In this document: positions 28,555-36,978 of the stretch, piece by piece
How the letters are laid out: each line of letters starts with the position of its first letter
Position numbering within the stretch: position 1 is the stretch's first letter
Source of the DNA: Streptomyces nigrescens
GTDB lineage: Bacteria > Actinomycetota > Actinomycetes > Streptomycetales > Streptomycetaceae
Reading direction: 5' to 3'
NCBI GenBank assembly: GCA_024349765.1
Contig: AP026073.1
Coordinates: 5,766,001 to 5,830,000, forward strand
Length of the DNA: 64,000 nt
The notes under the pieces: model-generated
Seen by the model: only the letters and a program-made list of their open reading frames with translations
What the model was told of the DNA's origin: nothing
Database searches by the model: none
Position numbers and translations under genes: made by a program

Positions 28555-30579
28555 CTACGGAACGAGGGGGTTGGGCAGGGTGACGTAGACGGACTGGGTT
28601 TCGACGGGACCGACGAGTTCGTCCAGGCCGTGCAGCCGGGTCGCGAGGTTGGCCTTGCAGCGCAGGGTGCGGGCGGCCAGCAGCTGCTCGGGGAGCGGGG
28701 AGCGGTGTCCTTCGGGGGCCGTGGCGGCGTCGGCGAGGAACCTCCGGAAGGCGGCGAGCAGGATCTCCTCGCGGGCCAGGTGCTGGGACCCGAAGGCCCC
28801 GACGAGGCCGAGGACGTTGTTGATGCCCAGGTAGTAGGCGAAGCGTTCGTCGACGACGTCGTCGGCGACGAAGGAGTCGCTCACGGCGCCGATGCCGGGC
28901 AGCCGCCGTTCGAGGTCGGCGCGGCGGGAGGCGCGGAAGTAGTAGCCCTGGTTGTCGCGGTAGCGGCCACCGGTGGGCCAGCCGTCGGGGTCCAGCAGCA
29001 CGAGGGTGTTCTGCTGGTGGGCCTCCAGGACGACCCCGGCCGTGCCGTCGAGCCACAGCAGGGGCCGGACGACCGCTTCGAGGTAGCGCAGGAACCACTC
29101 CGTGGCGACGGCGCCGGTGGGGCGTCCGGTGCGGGCGGCGAGGGTCCCGACGAGGTCTTCGAGGCGGGAGCGGACGCCCGCGTGGCCGGGCCAGGGGCGG
29201 GGCGAGGTGAGACCGGCGATGCAGACGGCGTCGTCGGTGCGGGTGAAGGGGTTGTGGCGGATGACGACGTCCAGGCCCTGGACGGGTTCGCCGTCGGGGC
29301 CGTCGACGGCGAGGTAGGCCGGGTCGCGGACGATGTCGAAGCAGGGGTGGGCGGTCTGCCACTGCTCGCCGAGTCCGGTGCGCAGCAGCCGGTGCACCTC
29401 GACGCCGCGGACCAGTTCCTTGCGGAGGTTCTCCCGGCGGGAGTTGGTGATGCGCAGCCCGAGGGAGAGCTTGAGCATGGCCTCCGCGTCGGGGCGGTGG
29501 ACGGTGCGGACGGAGGAGGTGGGGTGCCAGAGCGGGCCGTGCGGGCCCAGGTCGTGCAGCAGTCCGGCATCGAGGAGGGCGGTGAGGTCCGGGCGCCCGG
29601 CCAGCTCCCGGGCCTGCCAGGGGTGCAGTGGCAACGGCACGGTCTCGTCGGGGAGTTGCAGGCCCTCGCCAGCGAGGCGGGCGGTGAGCCGTTCCGCCGG
29701 GACGGGCTTGCCGCGTTCGGTCCAGGCGGAGTCGGTGGCGACGGCGGAGCGGTGCACGGCGATCCAGTGCAGCGGGAAGGCGCCGCGCAGTTCGGGCGAG
29801 TAGGCCCGGGTCCCGGCGTCGCTGAGCCCTTCCCGGCTCTTGGGGGTGGGGTGCAGCGGATGGCCGAGGAGGAGGGACTGCTCGGCTTCGAGGAAGAGCG
29901 CGGCGTGGTCGTCGGCGGGCCGGGCGCGCCGGTCGGCGAGGAAGGCGGCGACGTTCCGGACGGAGTTGGCGACCCTGCCGAGGAGTTCGGCGCCGTCGCC
30001 GTCCGGTGTCGGCTCGCTCTCCGGGGCCGTCCGTTCCCCGCCGTCGGCGACGCGGTGTTCGCCGCCGTCCGAGGCCCGCCGGTCGCCGCCGTGCGCGGCC
30101 TCGCGGCGCAGCAGCGCGGCGAGCGTGACGGCGTCCAGCGGGGCGGCACCGGCCGGGGCGCCTTCGAGGCCGGGCGCGCCCAGGCGGTGCCAGCCGGTGG
30201 GCGACCAGTAGCGGACGGGGATGTGCAGGGCGGTGGCGCTGGCCGGCAGCGGGAGGCGGAGCCGGCCGCCGGCCGGCCGCGGGCTGCCGTTCTCCCGCAG
30301 CCAGCAGCGCAGCAGGTGCTCGATGCCGGCGGCGTCCGCGGCGACCGCCGGATCCGGGTGGTCGAGCGGGTCGCGCTCGCCGGGGACGCGGTCGTAGGGG
30401 GCGGGCGCGGTGAGCGAACCGGCGGCCCGGTCCGGGCCCTCGTGGGTCGGCTGGTGGCAGGCGTCCTCCGGGGCGCGCCGCTGCTGGCGGGGGACGGACT
30501 CGATCGTGCCGGAGCCGTGCTGCCGGTCGGGGTGGTGCTCGGCGGGCGGGGTGCCGTCGGGGCCGGGGCGTTCGTTCAT
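28555..30579 (-). CDS. IucA/IucC family NIS siderophore synthetase (first copy)
   Basis: 674 residues from the ATG at 30579, which follows GAGG by 9 nt; a GTG at 30594 overlapping the aminotransferase stop (GTGA) is an alternative and would mean direct coupling. The first ~90 residues are low-complexity. The catalytic part carries EQSLLLGHPLHPTPKSREG, PLHPWQARELAG, SSVRTVHRPDAEAMLKLSL, LRITNSRRENLRKEL and LEAHQQNTLVLLDPDGWP, all standard for NIS synthetases. The C-terminal domain (RYRDNQGYYFRASRRADLE, AYYLGINNVLGLVGAFG) matches the iron-reductase-like region of the family. It follows the aminotransferase directly, fitting an operon. Confidence 0.9.
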   Translation of the reverse strand: MNERPGPDGTPPAEHHPDRQHGSGTIESVPRQQRRAPEDACHQPTHEGPDRAAGSLTAPAPYDRVPGERDPLDHPDPAVAADAAGIEHLLRCWLRENGSPRPAGGRLRLPLPASATALHIPVRYWSPTGWHRLGAPGLEGAPAGAAPLDAVTLAALLRREAAHGGDRRASDGGEHRVADGGERTAPESEPTPDGDGAELLGRVANSVRNVAAFLADRRARPADDHAALFLEAEQSLLLGHPLHPTPKSREGLSDAGTRAYSPELRGAFPLHWIAVHRSAVATDSAWTERGKPVPAERLTARLAGEGLQLPDETVPLPLHPWQARELAGRPDLTALLDAGLLHDLGPHGPLWHPTSSVRTVHRPDAEAMLKLSLGLRITNSRRENLRKELVRGVEVHRLLRTGLGEQWQTAHPCFDIVRDPAYLAVDGPDGEPVQGLDVVIRHNPFTRTDDAVCIAGLTSPRPWPGHAGVRSRLEDLVGTLAARTGRPTGAVATEWFLRYLEAVVRPLLWLDGTAGVVLEAHQQNTLVLLDPDGWPTGGRYRDNQGYYFRASRRADLERRLPGIGAVSDSFVADDVVDERFAYYLGINNVLGLVGAFGSQHLAREEILLAAFRRFLADAATAPEGHRSPLPEQLLAARTLRCKANLATRLHGLDELVGPVETQSVYVTLPNPLVP

Positions 30580-30590
30580 GGGGTGGTGCC

Positions 30591-32006
30591 TCACAGTGTC
30601 GTGGGGGACGAGCCCGTCGGCCCGGGGTTGGTGCGGACCGCCGCCGTGATGGCGTCGGCGAGGCGGTCGAGGATCGCGTCCGCCTGTTCGTCGGTGATGG
30701 TCAGGGGTGGCAGCAGCCGGACGACGGCGGAGTGCCGGCCGCCCAGCTCGACGATCAGGCCGCGGTCCAGGCAGGCCTGCTGGACGGCGGCGGCGAGGTG
30801 CGGGGCGGCGGGGCGGGCGCCGCCGGGTTCGAGGTCGCCGCCGGGGTCGACGAGTTCGAGGCCGAGCATCAGTCCGCGGCCGCGGACGTCGCCGATGCAG
30901 TCGTGGGTGCCGGCCAGGGCGCGGAGCCGGTCGAGCATCCGGGCGCCGAGTTCCCCGGCGCGTTCGGCGAGGCCGTTGGCGCGGACGTGGGCGAGGGTGG
31001 CGCGGCCCGCGGCCATGGCGAGCTGATTGCCGCGGAAGGTGCCGGCGTGCGCGCCGGGCTGCCAGGCGTCGAGTTCCTCGCGGTAGACGATCACGGCCAG
31101 CGGCAGGCTGCCGCCGATCGCCTTCGACAGCACGAGCACGTCGGGCACGATGCCGCTGTGCTCGATCGCCCAGAAGGTGCCGGTGCGGCCGACGCCGGTC
31201 TGGACCTCGTCCACGATCAGCGGGATCTGCCGGGCCGCGGTGAGCTCCCGCATTTGCCGCAGCCAGCCGTCCGGCGCGGGGATCACCCCGCCTTCGCCCT
31301 GGACGGGTTCCAGGATCATCCCGGCCGGGCGGGGCACCCCGCTCTTGTGGTCGTCGAGGAGGTTCTGGGTCCAGCGGGCGGCGAGTTCGGCGCCGCGCTC
31401 CCCGCCGGTGCCGAAGGGACAGCGGTAGTCGTAGGGGTAGGGCAGCCGGGCCACGCTGGTGTGCCGGGCGCCCCCGGAGGCGGCGAGCGCCTCGGCGGTC
31501 ATGCCGTGGTAGGCGCCGGAGAAGGCCATCAGGCCGTCCCGGCCGGTGGCGGTGCGGACGAGTTTGAAGGCTGCCTCGACGGCGTCCGTCCCGGCCGGAC
31601 CGCAGAACTGGATCCTCCCCTTTTCGGCCAATTCCCTGGGCAGCGTGGCGAACAGCTCGGTGGTGAAGGCGTCCTTGACCGGGGTGGCCAGGTCGAGGAC
31701 GTGCAGCGGGGCGCCGGAGTCGAGGACCGTGCGGATCGCTTCCAGCACGACCGGGTGGTTGTGGCCGAGGGCAAGGGTGCCGGCGCCGGAGAGGCAGTCG
31801 AGGTAGCGCCGGCCGTCGGCGCCCTCGATGGTCAGCCCGCGGGCGCGCACCGGGACGATGGGCAGCGAGCGCGCGTACGTACGGGCTGCGGACTCACGCA
31901 GGGACTGTCGGCGCAGGATCCCCTCGTGGGCCGGCGGTGCGGCCGCCGGCACGGTTTCGGTCAACGCCACGGCAGTTGTGTCCTCCTGCTTGGTGAGCTG
32001 CTGCAT
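30591..32006 (-). CDS. PLP-dependent class III aminotransferase, diaminobutyrate-2-oxoglutarate type
   Basis: 471 residues. Class III (fold type I) features are [62 protein letters not shown] and [14 protein letters not shown] with the PLP lysine; [15 protein letters not shown] is the substrate/phosphate loop. It resembles enzymes that make L-2,4-diaminobutyrate from aspartate semialdehyde, an amine precursor in rhizobactin/schizokinen-type siderophores. No decarboxylase to diaminopropane is nearby. The ATG at 32006 has no strong ribosome binding site; a GTG at 31970 preceded by AGGAGG 11 nt away is a real alternative. It heads the siderophore operon. I found no TTAGGTTAGG-type iron box upstream. 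Confidence 0.88.
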   Translation of the reverse strand: MQQLTKQEDTTAVALTETVPAAAPPAHEGILRRQSLRESAARTYARSLPIVPVRARGLTIEGADGRRYLDCLSGAGTLALGHNHPVVLEAIRTVLDSGAPLHVLDLATPVKDAFTTELFATLPRELAEKGRIQFCGPAGTDAVEAAFKLVRTATGRDGLMAFSGAYHGMTAEALAASGGARHTSVARLPYPYDYRCPFGTGGERGAELAARWTQNLLDDHKSGVPRPAGMILEPVQGEGGVIPAPDGWLRQMRELTAARQIPLIVDEVQTGVGRTGTFWAIEHSGIVPDVLVLSKAIGGSLPLAVIVYREELDAWQPGAHAGTFRGNQLAMAAGRATLAHVRANGLAERAGELGARMLDRLRALAGTHDCIGDVRGRGLMLGLELVDPGGDLEPGGARPAAPHLAAAVQQACLDRGLIVELGGRHSAVVRLLPPLTITDEQADAILDRLADAITAAVRTNPGPTGSSPTTL

Positions 32007-32247
32007 ACCGAGCGGGCCGGCGGGCAGCCCGGCCGTCCCCCGTACGTACCAACGACGACGGCGACGCCGGATCACGGCCCGGAGCAAGATCCTTGACGGG
32101 CTGGAACCGGGGACCCGAGTACCGCCGTCCCCATCGTCACCGGCATAGTGGGGTCTTGCGCCCGGATCTTGAGGTTCATGACAACTTCCGGAACCGGAGC
32201 AACTCCGCTCAAGCCACACCACTCGATTCATCAGGGGGATCCCACCC

Positions 32248-33435
32248 ATGCGACCCATACGACGGCCCGTCCTGGCCGCCGCCGCGCTCACCGCTGTAGT
32301 GGCGCTCACCGCCACCGGCTGCGGGCCGGACAGCGACAACGCGGACGCCAAGCCCAGTCAGTCCGCGGCGGACACCACGGGTGGGGGTGCGATCAAGATC
32401 CCCAAGGACATCCAGGACAAGCTCAAGGAACACGGCGTCGACCTGGACAAGTGGAAGAACGGCGAGTGGAAGAACTGGGACCGGGACAAGTGGCTCCGGG
32501 AGGCCGGGGAGTTCATCAACCCGATCATCAAGAACTTCTGGAACCCCGACAAGATCGAGAAGGTCAAGCCGCCCAAGGACCCCAGCAAGCCCGAGGACAT
32601 CTCGGAGGACCAGGGCAAGACGGATCCTGAGCCGGCCGCCGTCCCCGCTCAGGCCGTCAAGACCCCGTACACCGCCACCGCTCCCGGTGTGGGTCTGCTG
32701 CTGTTCAGCACCCCCGAGGGCGAGTCGCGCTGCTCCGCCACGGTCGTCAAGGACCCGGCGCACCCCGGTAAGTCCAACCTGGTGTGGACCGCGGCGCACT
32801 GTGTGCACGCCGGCAAGAACGGCGGCTGGTACCGCAACATGATGTTCGTGCCGAACTTCAACAAGACCGGTGGGACCGCCGGCCAGTTGAAGAACAAGCC
32901 CTTCGAGGAGCGCGTCCCGTCGGGCAAGTGGTGGGCCGACGACATGGCGACGTCCAGCGAGTGGATCAAGGACGGCGGCGCCGTTCCGGGCGTGCCGATG
33001 GCCCCGTACGACTTCGCGCTGATGCACGTGAAGCCGGAGGAGAGCACCGGCGGCAAGTCGCTGGAGGAGATGGCCGGCGGCGCGTACCAGGTCGACTTCA
33101 ACGCCCCGGCGATGGCCAAGATCCCCAGCCTGACCGCGCAGGGCTACCCGGCCGAGCCGCCGTTCGACGGTGCCGCGCAGCAGAGCTGCACCGACAAGCC
33201 GACCCGGCTGTCGATGGACGCCAACAAGCCGACCATGTACCGCATCGGCTGCACCATGACCGGTGGCTCCTCCGGTGGCCCCTGGTTCATCAAGGGTGCC
33301 GACGGCAAGCCGGTGCTGGTGTCCAACATGTCGATGGGTCCGCGCCCGGCCCGCTGGTCGGCCGGCCCGCACCTGGGCCCGGAGGCCAAGGCCATCTTCG
33401 ACAACATGAGCAAGAAGTGGGCGAGCAAGCAGTGA
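32248..33435 (+). CDS. Secreted trypsin-like serine protease, probable lipoprotein
   Basis: 395 residues. A signal peptide (MRPIRRPVLAAAALTAVVALT) ends in TATGC with a probable lipid-modified Cys25. Residues ~26-140 are a charged Lys/Asp/Pro-rich spacer (DLDKWKNGEWKNWDRDKW). The chymotrypsin-fold domain has His184 in WTAAHCVH, Asp255 in APYDFALMH and Ser342 in GGSSGGPW, so the triad is intact, and cysteine pairs fit an exported protein. It would act outside the membrane; the target is unknown. It is divergent from the siderophore operon over 241 bp and is followed by two strong hairpins. Confidence 0.9.
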   Translation: MRPIRRPVLAAAALTAVVALTATGCGPDSDNADAKPSQSAADTTGGGAIKIPKDIQDKLKEHGVDLDKWKNGEWKNWDRDKWLREAGEFINPIIKNFWNPDKIEKVKPPKDPSKPEDISEDQGKTDPEPAAVPAQAVKTPYTATAPGVGLLLFSTPEGESRCSATVVKDPAHPGKSNLVWTAAHCVHAGKNGGWYRNMMFVPNFNKTGGTAGQLKNKPFEERVPSGKWWADDMATSSEWIKDGGAVPGVPMAPYDFALMHVKPEESTGGKSLEEMAGGAYQVDFNAPAMAKIPSLTAQGYPAEPPFDGAAQQSCTDKPTRLSMDANKPTMYRIGCTMTGGSSGGPWFIKGADGKPVLVSNMSMGPRPARWSAGPHLGPEAKAIFDNMSKKWASKQ

Positions 33436-33443
33436 TCCGCTGA

Positions 33444-33472
33444 GGTGGGACGGTGCCCGGCACCGTCCCACC
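33444..33472. terminator. Hairpin terminator 1 after the protease gene
   Basis: GGTGGGACGGTGC (33444-33456) and GCACCGTCCCACC (33460-33472) form a perfect 13-bp stem with a CCG loop, 8 bp after the stop codon. Confidence 0.8.
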
Positions 33473-33488
33473 GGGCCGCCACCACGGC

Positions 33489-33522
33489 GAAGGCCCGCTC
33501 CGGTCTCCCGGAGCGGGCCTTC
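33489..33522. terminator. Hairpin terminator 2 between protease and hflX
   Basis: GAAGGCCCGCTCCGG (33489-33503), loop TCTC, CCGGAGCGGGCCTTC (33508-33522): perfect 15-bp stem between convergent genes. The A/T-bearing stem ends suit termination in both directions. Confidence 0.85.
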
Positions 33523-33552
33523 CGCGTATCTACGGGCCGTGCGTGCCGGCCC

Positions 33553-35040
33553 TTACGCCGCCGGTACGAACGGGCGGAACTCGGCGGCCAGTTCCTCGTG
33601 CACCCGCGCCTTGAGGACCGTGCCCTCGGCGGTGTGCTCCTCGGAGAGGACCTCGCCCTCGGCGTGCGCCCGCGAGACCAGGGCGCCCTGGGTGTAGGGC
33701 ACCAGCACCTCGATCTCGACCCGCGGCCGGGGCAGCTCCTCGTCGAGCAGGGCCAGCAGCTCCGCGAGGCCCTGGCCCGTACGGGCCGAGACCGCGATCG
33801 CGTGCTTCTCCTGGCGCAGCAGCCGCTGGAGGACCAGCGGGTCGGCCGCGTCGGCCTTGTTGACGACCACGATCTCGGGCACGTCCGTGGCACCGACGTC
33901 CCGGATCACCTCGCGGACGGCGGCCAGCTGCTCCTCCGGCACCGGGTGCGAGCCGTCGACCACATGGAGGATCAGGTCGGAGTCGCCGACCTCCTCCATC
34001 GTGGAGCGGAACGCCTCGACGAGGTGGTGCGGCAGATGCCGGACGAAGCCGACGGTGTCGGCGAGGGTGTAGAGGCGTCCGCTGGGCGTCTCGGCCCGCC
34101 GGACGGTCGGGTCCAGGGTGGCGAACAGGGCGTTCTCCACCAGCACGCCGGCGCCGGTGAGGCGGTTGAGCAGCGAGGACTTGCCGGCGTTGGTGTAGCC
34201 GGCGATGGCGACCGAGGGGACCTTGTGGCGCCGGCGTTCCTGGCGCTTGATGTCCCGGCCGGTCTTCATCTCCGCGATCTCCCGGCGCAGCTTCGCCATG
34301 CGCTCGCGGATCCGCCGCCGGTCCGTCTCGATCTTGGTCTCACCGGGACCACGGGTGGCCATACCGCCGCCCGCCGAACCGGAGCCACCGCCACCCATCT
34401 GCCGGGACAGCGACTGGCCCCAGCCGCGGAGCCTGGGGAGCATGTACTGCATCTGCGCCAGCGAGACCTGCGCCTTGCCCTCCCGGGACTTGGCGTGCTG
34501 GGCGAAGATGTCGAGGATCAGGGCGGTCCGGTCGACCACCTTGACCTTGACGACGTCCTCGAGGTGGATCAGCTGGCCCGGGGAGAGCTCACCGTCACAC
34601 ACCACGGTGTCGGCCCCGGATTCGAGCACGATGTCGCGCAGCTCCAGGGCCTTGCCCGAGCCGATGTACGTGGCCGGGTCCGGCTTGTCGCGGCGCTGGA
34701 TGACGCCGTCGAGCACCATCGCGCCGGCCGTCTCGGCCAGCGCCGCGAGCTCGGCGAGGGAGTTCTCCGCGTCCTGCACCGTCCCGGAGGTCCACACACC
34801 GACGAGCACCACGCGCTCCAGACGGAGCTGGCGGTACTCGACCTCGGTGATGTCCTCGAGCTCGGTGGAGAGGCCCGCCACACGGCGCAGGGCCGCACGG
34901 TCCGAGCGGTCGTACTGGTCGCCGTCGCGCTCCCCGTCGATCTCGTGGCTCCAGGCGACGTCCTCTTCCATCAGGGCGTCGGCCCGAAGGCTCTCGGCGA
35001 GGCGCTGCCGGTCCTGCGGAAGGGAAGAAGAGGAGGTCAT
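33553..35040 (-). CDS. hflX: GTPase HflX (ribosome-associated)
   Basis: 495 residues. The N-terminal HflX domain (VVLVGVWTSGTVQDAENSLAEL, ATYIGSGKALELRD, VVCDGELSPGQ) and the glycine-rich linker with GPGETKIETDRRRI precede the GTPase domain: G1 GYTNAGKSS (281-289), G3 DTVGFVRHLP and G4 NKADA. HflX binds the 50S subunit and splits stalled or hibernating ribosomes; in mycobacteria it affects macrolide tolerance. The ATG at 35040 gives the family length plus an acidic N-terminal extension common in actinobacteria. It is downstream of the M1 peptidase gene by 148 bp on the same strand. Confidence 0.95.
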   Translation of the reverse strand: MTSSSSLPQDRQRLAESLRADALMEEDVAWSHEIDGERDGDQYDRSDRAALRRVAGLSTELEDITEVEYRQLRLERVVLVGVWTSGTVQDAENSLAELAALAETAGAMVLDGVIQRRDKPDPATYIGSGKALELRDIVLESGADTVVCDGELSPGQLIHLEDVVKVKVVDRTALILDIFAQHAKSREGKAQVSLAQMQYMLPRLRGWGQSLSRQMGGGGSGSAGGGMATRGPGETKIETDRRRIRERMAKLRREIAEMKTGRDIKRQERRRHKVPSVAIAGYTNAGKSSLLNRLTGAGVLVENALFATLDPTVRRAETPSGRLYTLADTVGFVRHLPHHLVEAFRSTMEEVGDSDLILHVVDGSHPVPEEQLAAVREVIRDVGATDVPEIVVVNKADAADPLVLQRLLRQEKHAIAVSARTGQGLAELLALLDEELPRPRVEIEVLVPYTQGALVSRAHAEGEVLSEEHTAEGTVLKARVHEELAAEFRPFVPAA

Positions 35041-35188
35041 TTGATCCTTTGTGTCGTTGGGAAGCCCTCACGGGGACCGGTTGGCCGGCCCCACCGGGAC
35101 TGTCGTAGGTGTCAACGTACGACACGCCCCGGAGATTCCCGGGCTGCCGGCGCCGACCCGATGATGGTCGCACGGCCCGGGAGGGCCG

Positions 35189-36826
35189 TCACGCGGGTTT
35201 TCCGGGCGCGGCGGGTTTTCCGGCGGGCTTCACCGGAGCTCCGGTTTTGCCGGGCTGTCCGCCTTTCGCGGGCTGCCCCGGCTGCACCGGCTTGCCGAGA
35301 TCGCCGGCCGCGCCGGGCCGCCACTGCGGGTGGCCGGGCATCGGCGGGGTGTGGGCGCCGTAGAGCCACTCCTGGAAGAAGCCGGTGAGGTTCTGCCCGG
35401 AAATCTTGGAGGCCAGCGCGGTGAAGTCGGCGGAGTCGGCCACGCCGTCCTTGTGGTGGGCCACCCATTCGCGTTCGAGCCGGTCGAAGGCCGCCGGGCC
35501 CATCTTCTGCCGCAGGGCGTAGAGGACGAGGGCGCCGCCGTCGTAGACGATGGGGCGGAAGATGCTGATCTTCTGGCCGGGGCTGGGGGCCTTGGGCGCG
35601 GCGGGCGGCCCGCCCTCGGCCCGCCACCCGTCGGACTGCTCGTACGCCCGGTGCATCCGGGTCTCCAGGCTGGCCCGGCTGTCGCCCTTCTCCTGGGCGT
35701 AGAGCGCCTCGTACCAGGTCGCGTGCGCCTCGTTGAGCCAGACGTCGGACCAGCGGCGCGGGCTGACGCTGTCACCGAACCACTGGTGTGACAGTTCGTG
35801 CACCATCACGGACTCCACGTACCAGGCGGGCAGGTGCTCGGCCGTGAACAGGTCCTTCTCGAAGAGCGAGAGGGTCTGGGTCTCCAGCTCGAATCCGGTG
35901 TGGGCGTTGGCGATCAGCACCCCGTACGCCTCGAAGGGGTAGGGGCCGACCTTGCGCTCCATCCAGGCGACCTGCGCCGGCGTCTTGGCCAGCCATTTGT
36001 TGAGCACCGCGCGGTTCGCGGTCGGGACCACGTCGCGGATCGGCAGGTCGTGCGGTCCGTGTTTGAACAGCACGCTGGACTTCCCGATGGAGACCTGCGC
36101 GAGTTCGGTGGCCATGGGGTGGGCGGTGCGGTAGGTCCAGGTACGGCGTGCCGCGCGGGTGCCGGACGCCCCCAGGGGCAGGCCGTTGGCGACCGCGGTC
36201 AGCTCCTGGGGCGCGCTGATGCGGAAGGTGAAGAACGCCTTGTCGGAGGGGTGGTCGTTGCAGGGGAAGACGCGGTGGGCGGCGTCCGCCTGGTTGGCCA
36301 TCGCCAGCCCGTCGGTGGTGCGGAGCCAGCCGCCGTTGGTCTTGCCCCGGGGGTCGCTGGTGTGCTGGACGGAGATCTTGACCTGCTGTCCCCGGGAGAT
36401 GTGGGACGACGGGATGACCACCAGGTCCTCGCCGTGCTGCTCGTACCGGGCGGGCAGGCCGCCGACCTTCACGGAGCGCACCGTGCCGCGGGCGAAGTCG
36501 AGGTTGAGCTGGTCGAGCTCGGTGGTGGCGTGCGCGGTGATCTCCGTGGTGGCGTTCATCGGCCGGTCGTTGTGGCCGGAGTAGTCCAGGGAGACGTCGT
36601 AGGACGTGACGTCGTAGCCGGTGTTGCCGAGCATGGGGAAGAGCCGGTCGCCCAGACCCTGCGCCCCGAGGGGCTGCGGCTCGGCCACGCCGAGGGTGGC
36701 GACGGCGGCCAGCCCGAGTGCGGCGGCCCGGCGGCCGGAGCGCCGGAGCCGGCCGGTTCGGGCACGGCGCGGCGCGGGGACGGTGCGGTCGGGGTCGCGG
36801 GACGGTCGGCGTGAGCGAAGGGACAT
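35189..36826 (-). CDS. Secreted M1 family metallopeptidase (aminopeptidase N-like)
   Basis: 545 residues. The N-terminus has a long basic region followed by a hydrophobic stretch (AAALGLAAVATLGVA), an export signal. The M1 N-terminal beta domain (LGNTGYDVTSYDVSLDY, SSHISRGQQVKISVQ) leads to the zinc site HELSHQWFGD with the third ligand in WLNEAHATWYEAL. The typical GxMEN exopeptidase motif is not visible; AHTGFELETQTLSLF sits at the matching place, with the anionic-site Glu likely in FELE. The last ~40 residues are a Pro/Gly/Lys tail (PGKPVQPGQPAKGGQPG-like). It cleaves N-terminal residues from peptides outside the cell. Confidence 0.9.
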   Translation of the reverse strand: MSLRSRRPSRDPDRTVPAPRRARTGRLRRSGRRAAALGLAAVATLGVAEPQPLGAQGLGDRLFPMLGNTGYDVTSYDVSLDYSGHNDRPMNATTEITAHATTELDQLNLDFARGTVRSVKVGGLPARYEQHGEDLVVIPSSHISRGQQVKISVQHTSDPRGKTNGGWLRTTDGLAMANQADAAHRVFPCNDHPSDKAFFTFRISAPQELTAVANGLPLGASGTRAARRTWTYRTAHPMATELAQVSIGKSSVLFKHGPHDLPIRDVVPTANRAVLNKWLAKTPAQVAWMERKVGPYPFEAYGVLIANAHTGFELETQTLSLFEKDLFTAEHLPAWYVESVMVHELSHQWFGDSVSPRRWSDVWLNEAHATWYEALYAQEKGDSRASLETRMHRAYEQSDGWRAEGGPPAAPKAPSPGQKISIFRPIVYDGGALVLYALRQKMGPAAFDRLEREWVAHHKDGVADSADFTALASKISGQNLTGFFQEWLYGAHTPPMPGHPQWRPGAAGDLGKPVQPGQPAKGGQPGKTGAPVKPAGKPAAPGKPA

Positions 36827-36978
36827 GAACTACGGCTACCAACGCGGCCGCCTCCGCCGTGGGCGAGCCGTCAAACGGCACCCGAACGGGCGGTGCCCCG
36901 TGCGCCTGTCCCGCAGGGCGTCCTCCGGACGGCCCACAGCCGTCCGACGGGCCGTCACCATCCGTGGCCGGTCCGCCC

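Noticed and set aside
26122-31026. A 1634-codon open frame on the + strand across the siderophore operon
   Set aside because: It is antisense to four genes with clear family motifs on the - strand; GC-rich third positions keep the opposite frame free of stops. The same applies to the long + frames at 58-1932, 13066-16374 and 18738-22640.
32007-32247. DmdR/IdeR iron box upstream of the siderophore operon
   Set aside because: I looked for TTAGGTTAGG-like palindromes between the aminotransferase and protease starts and found none convincing.
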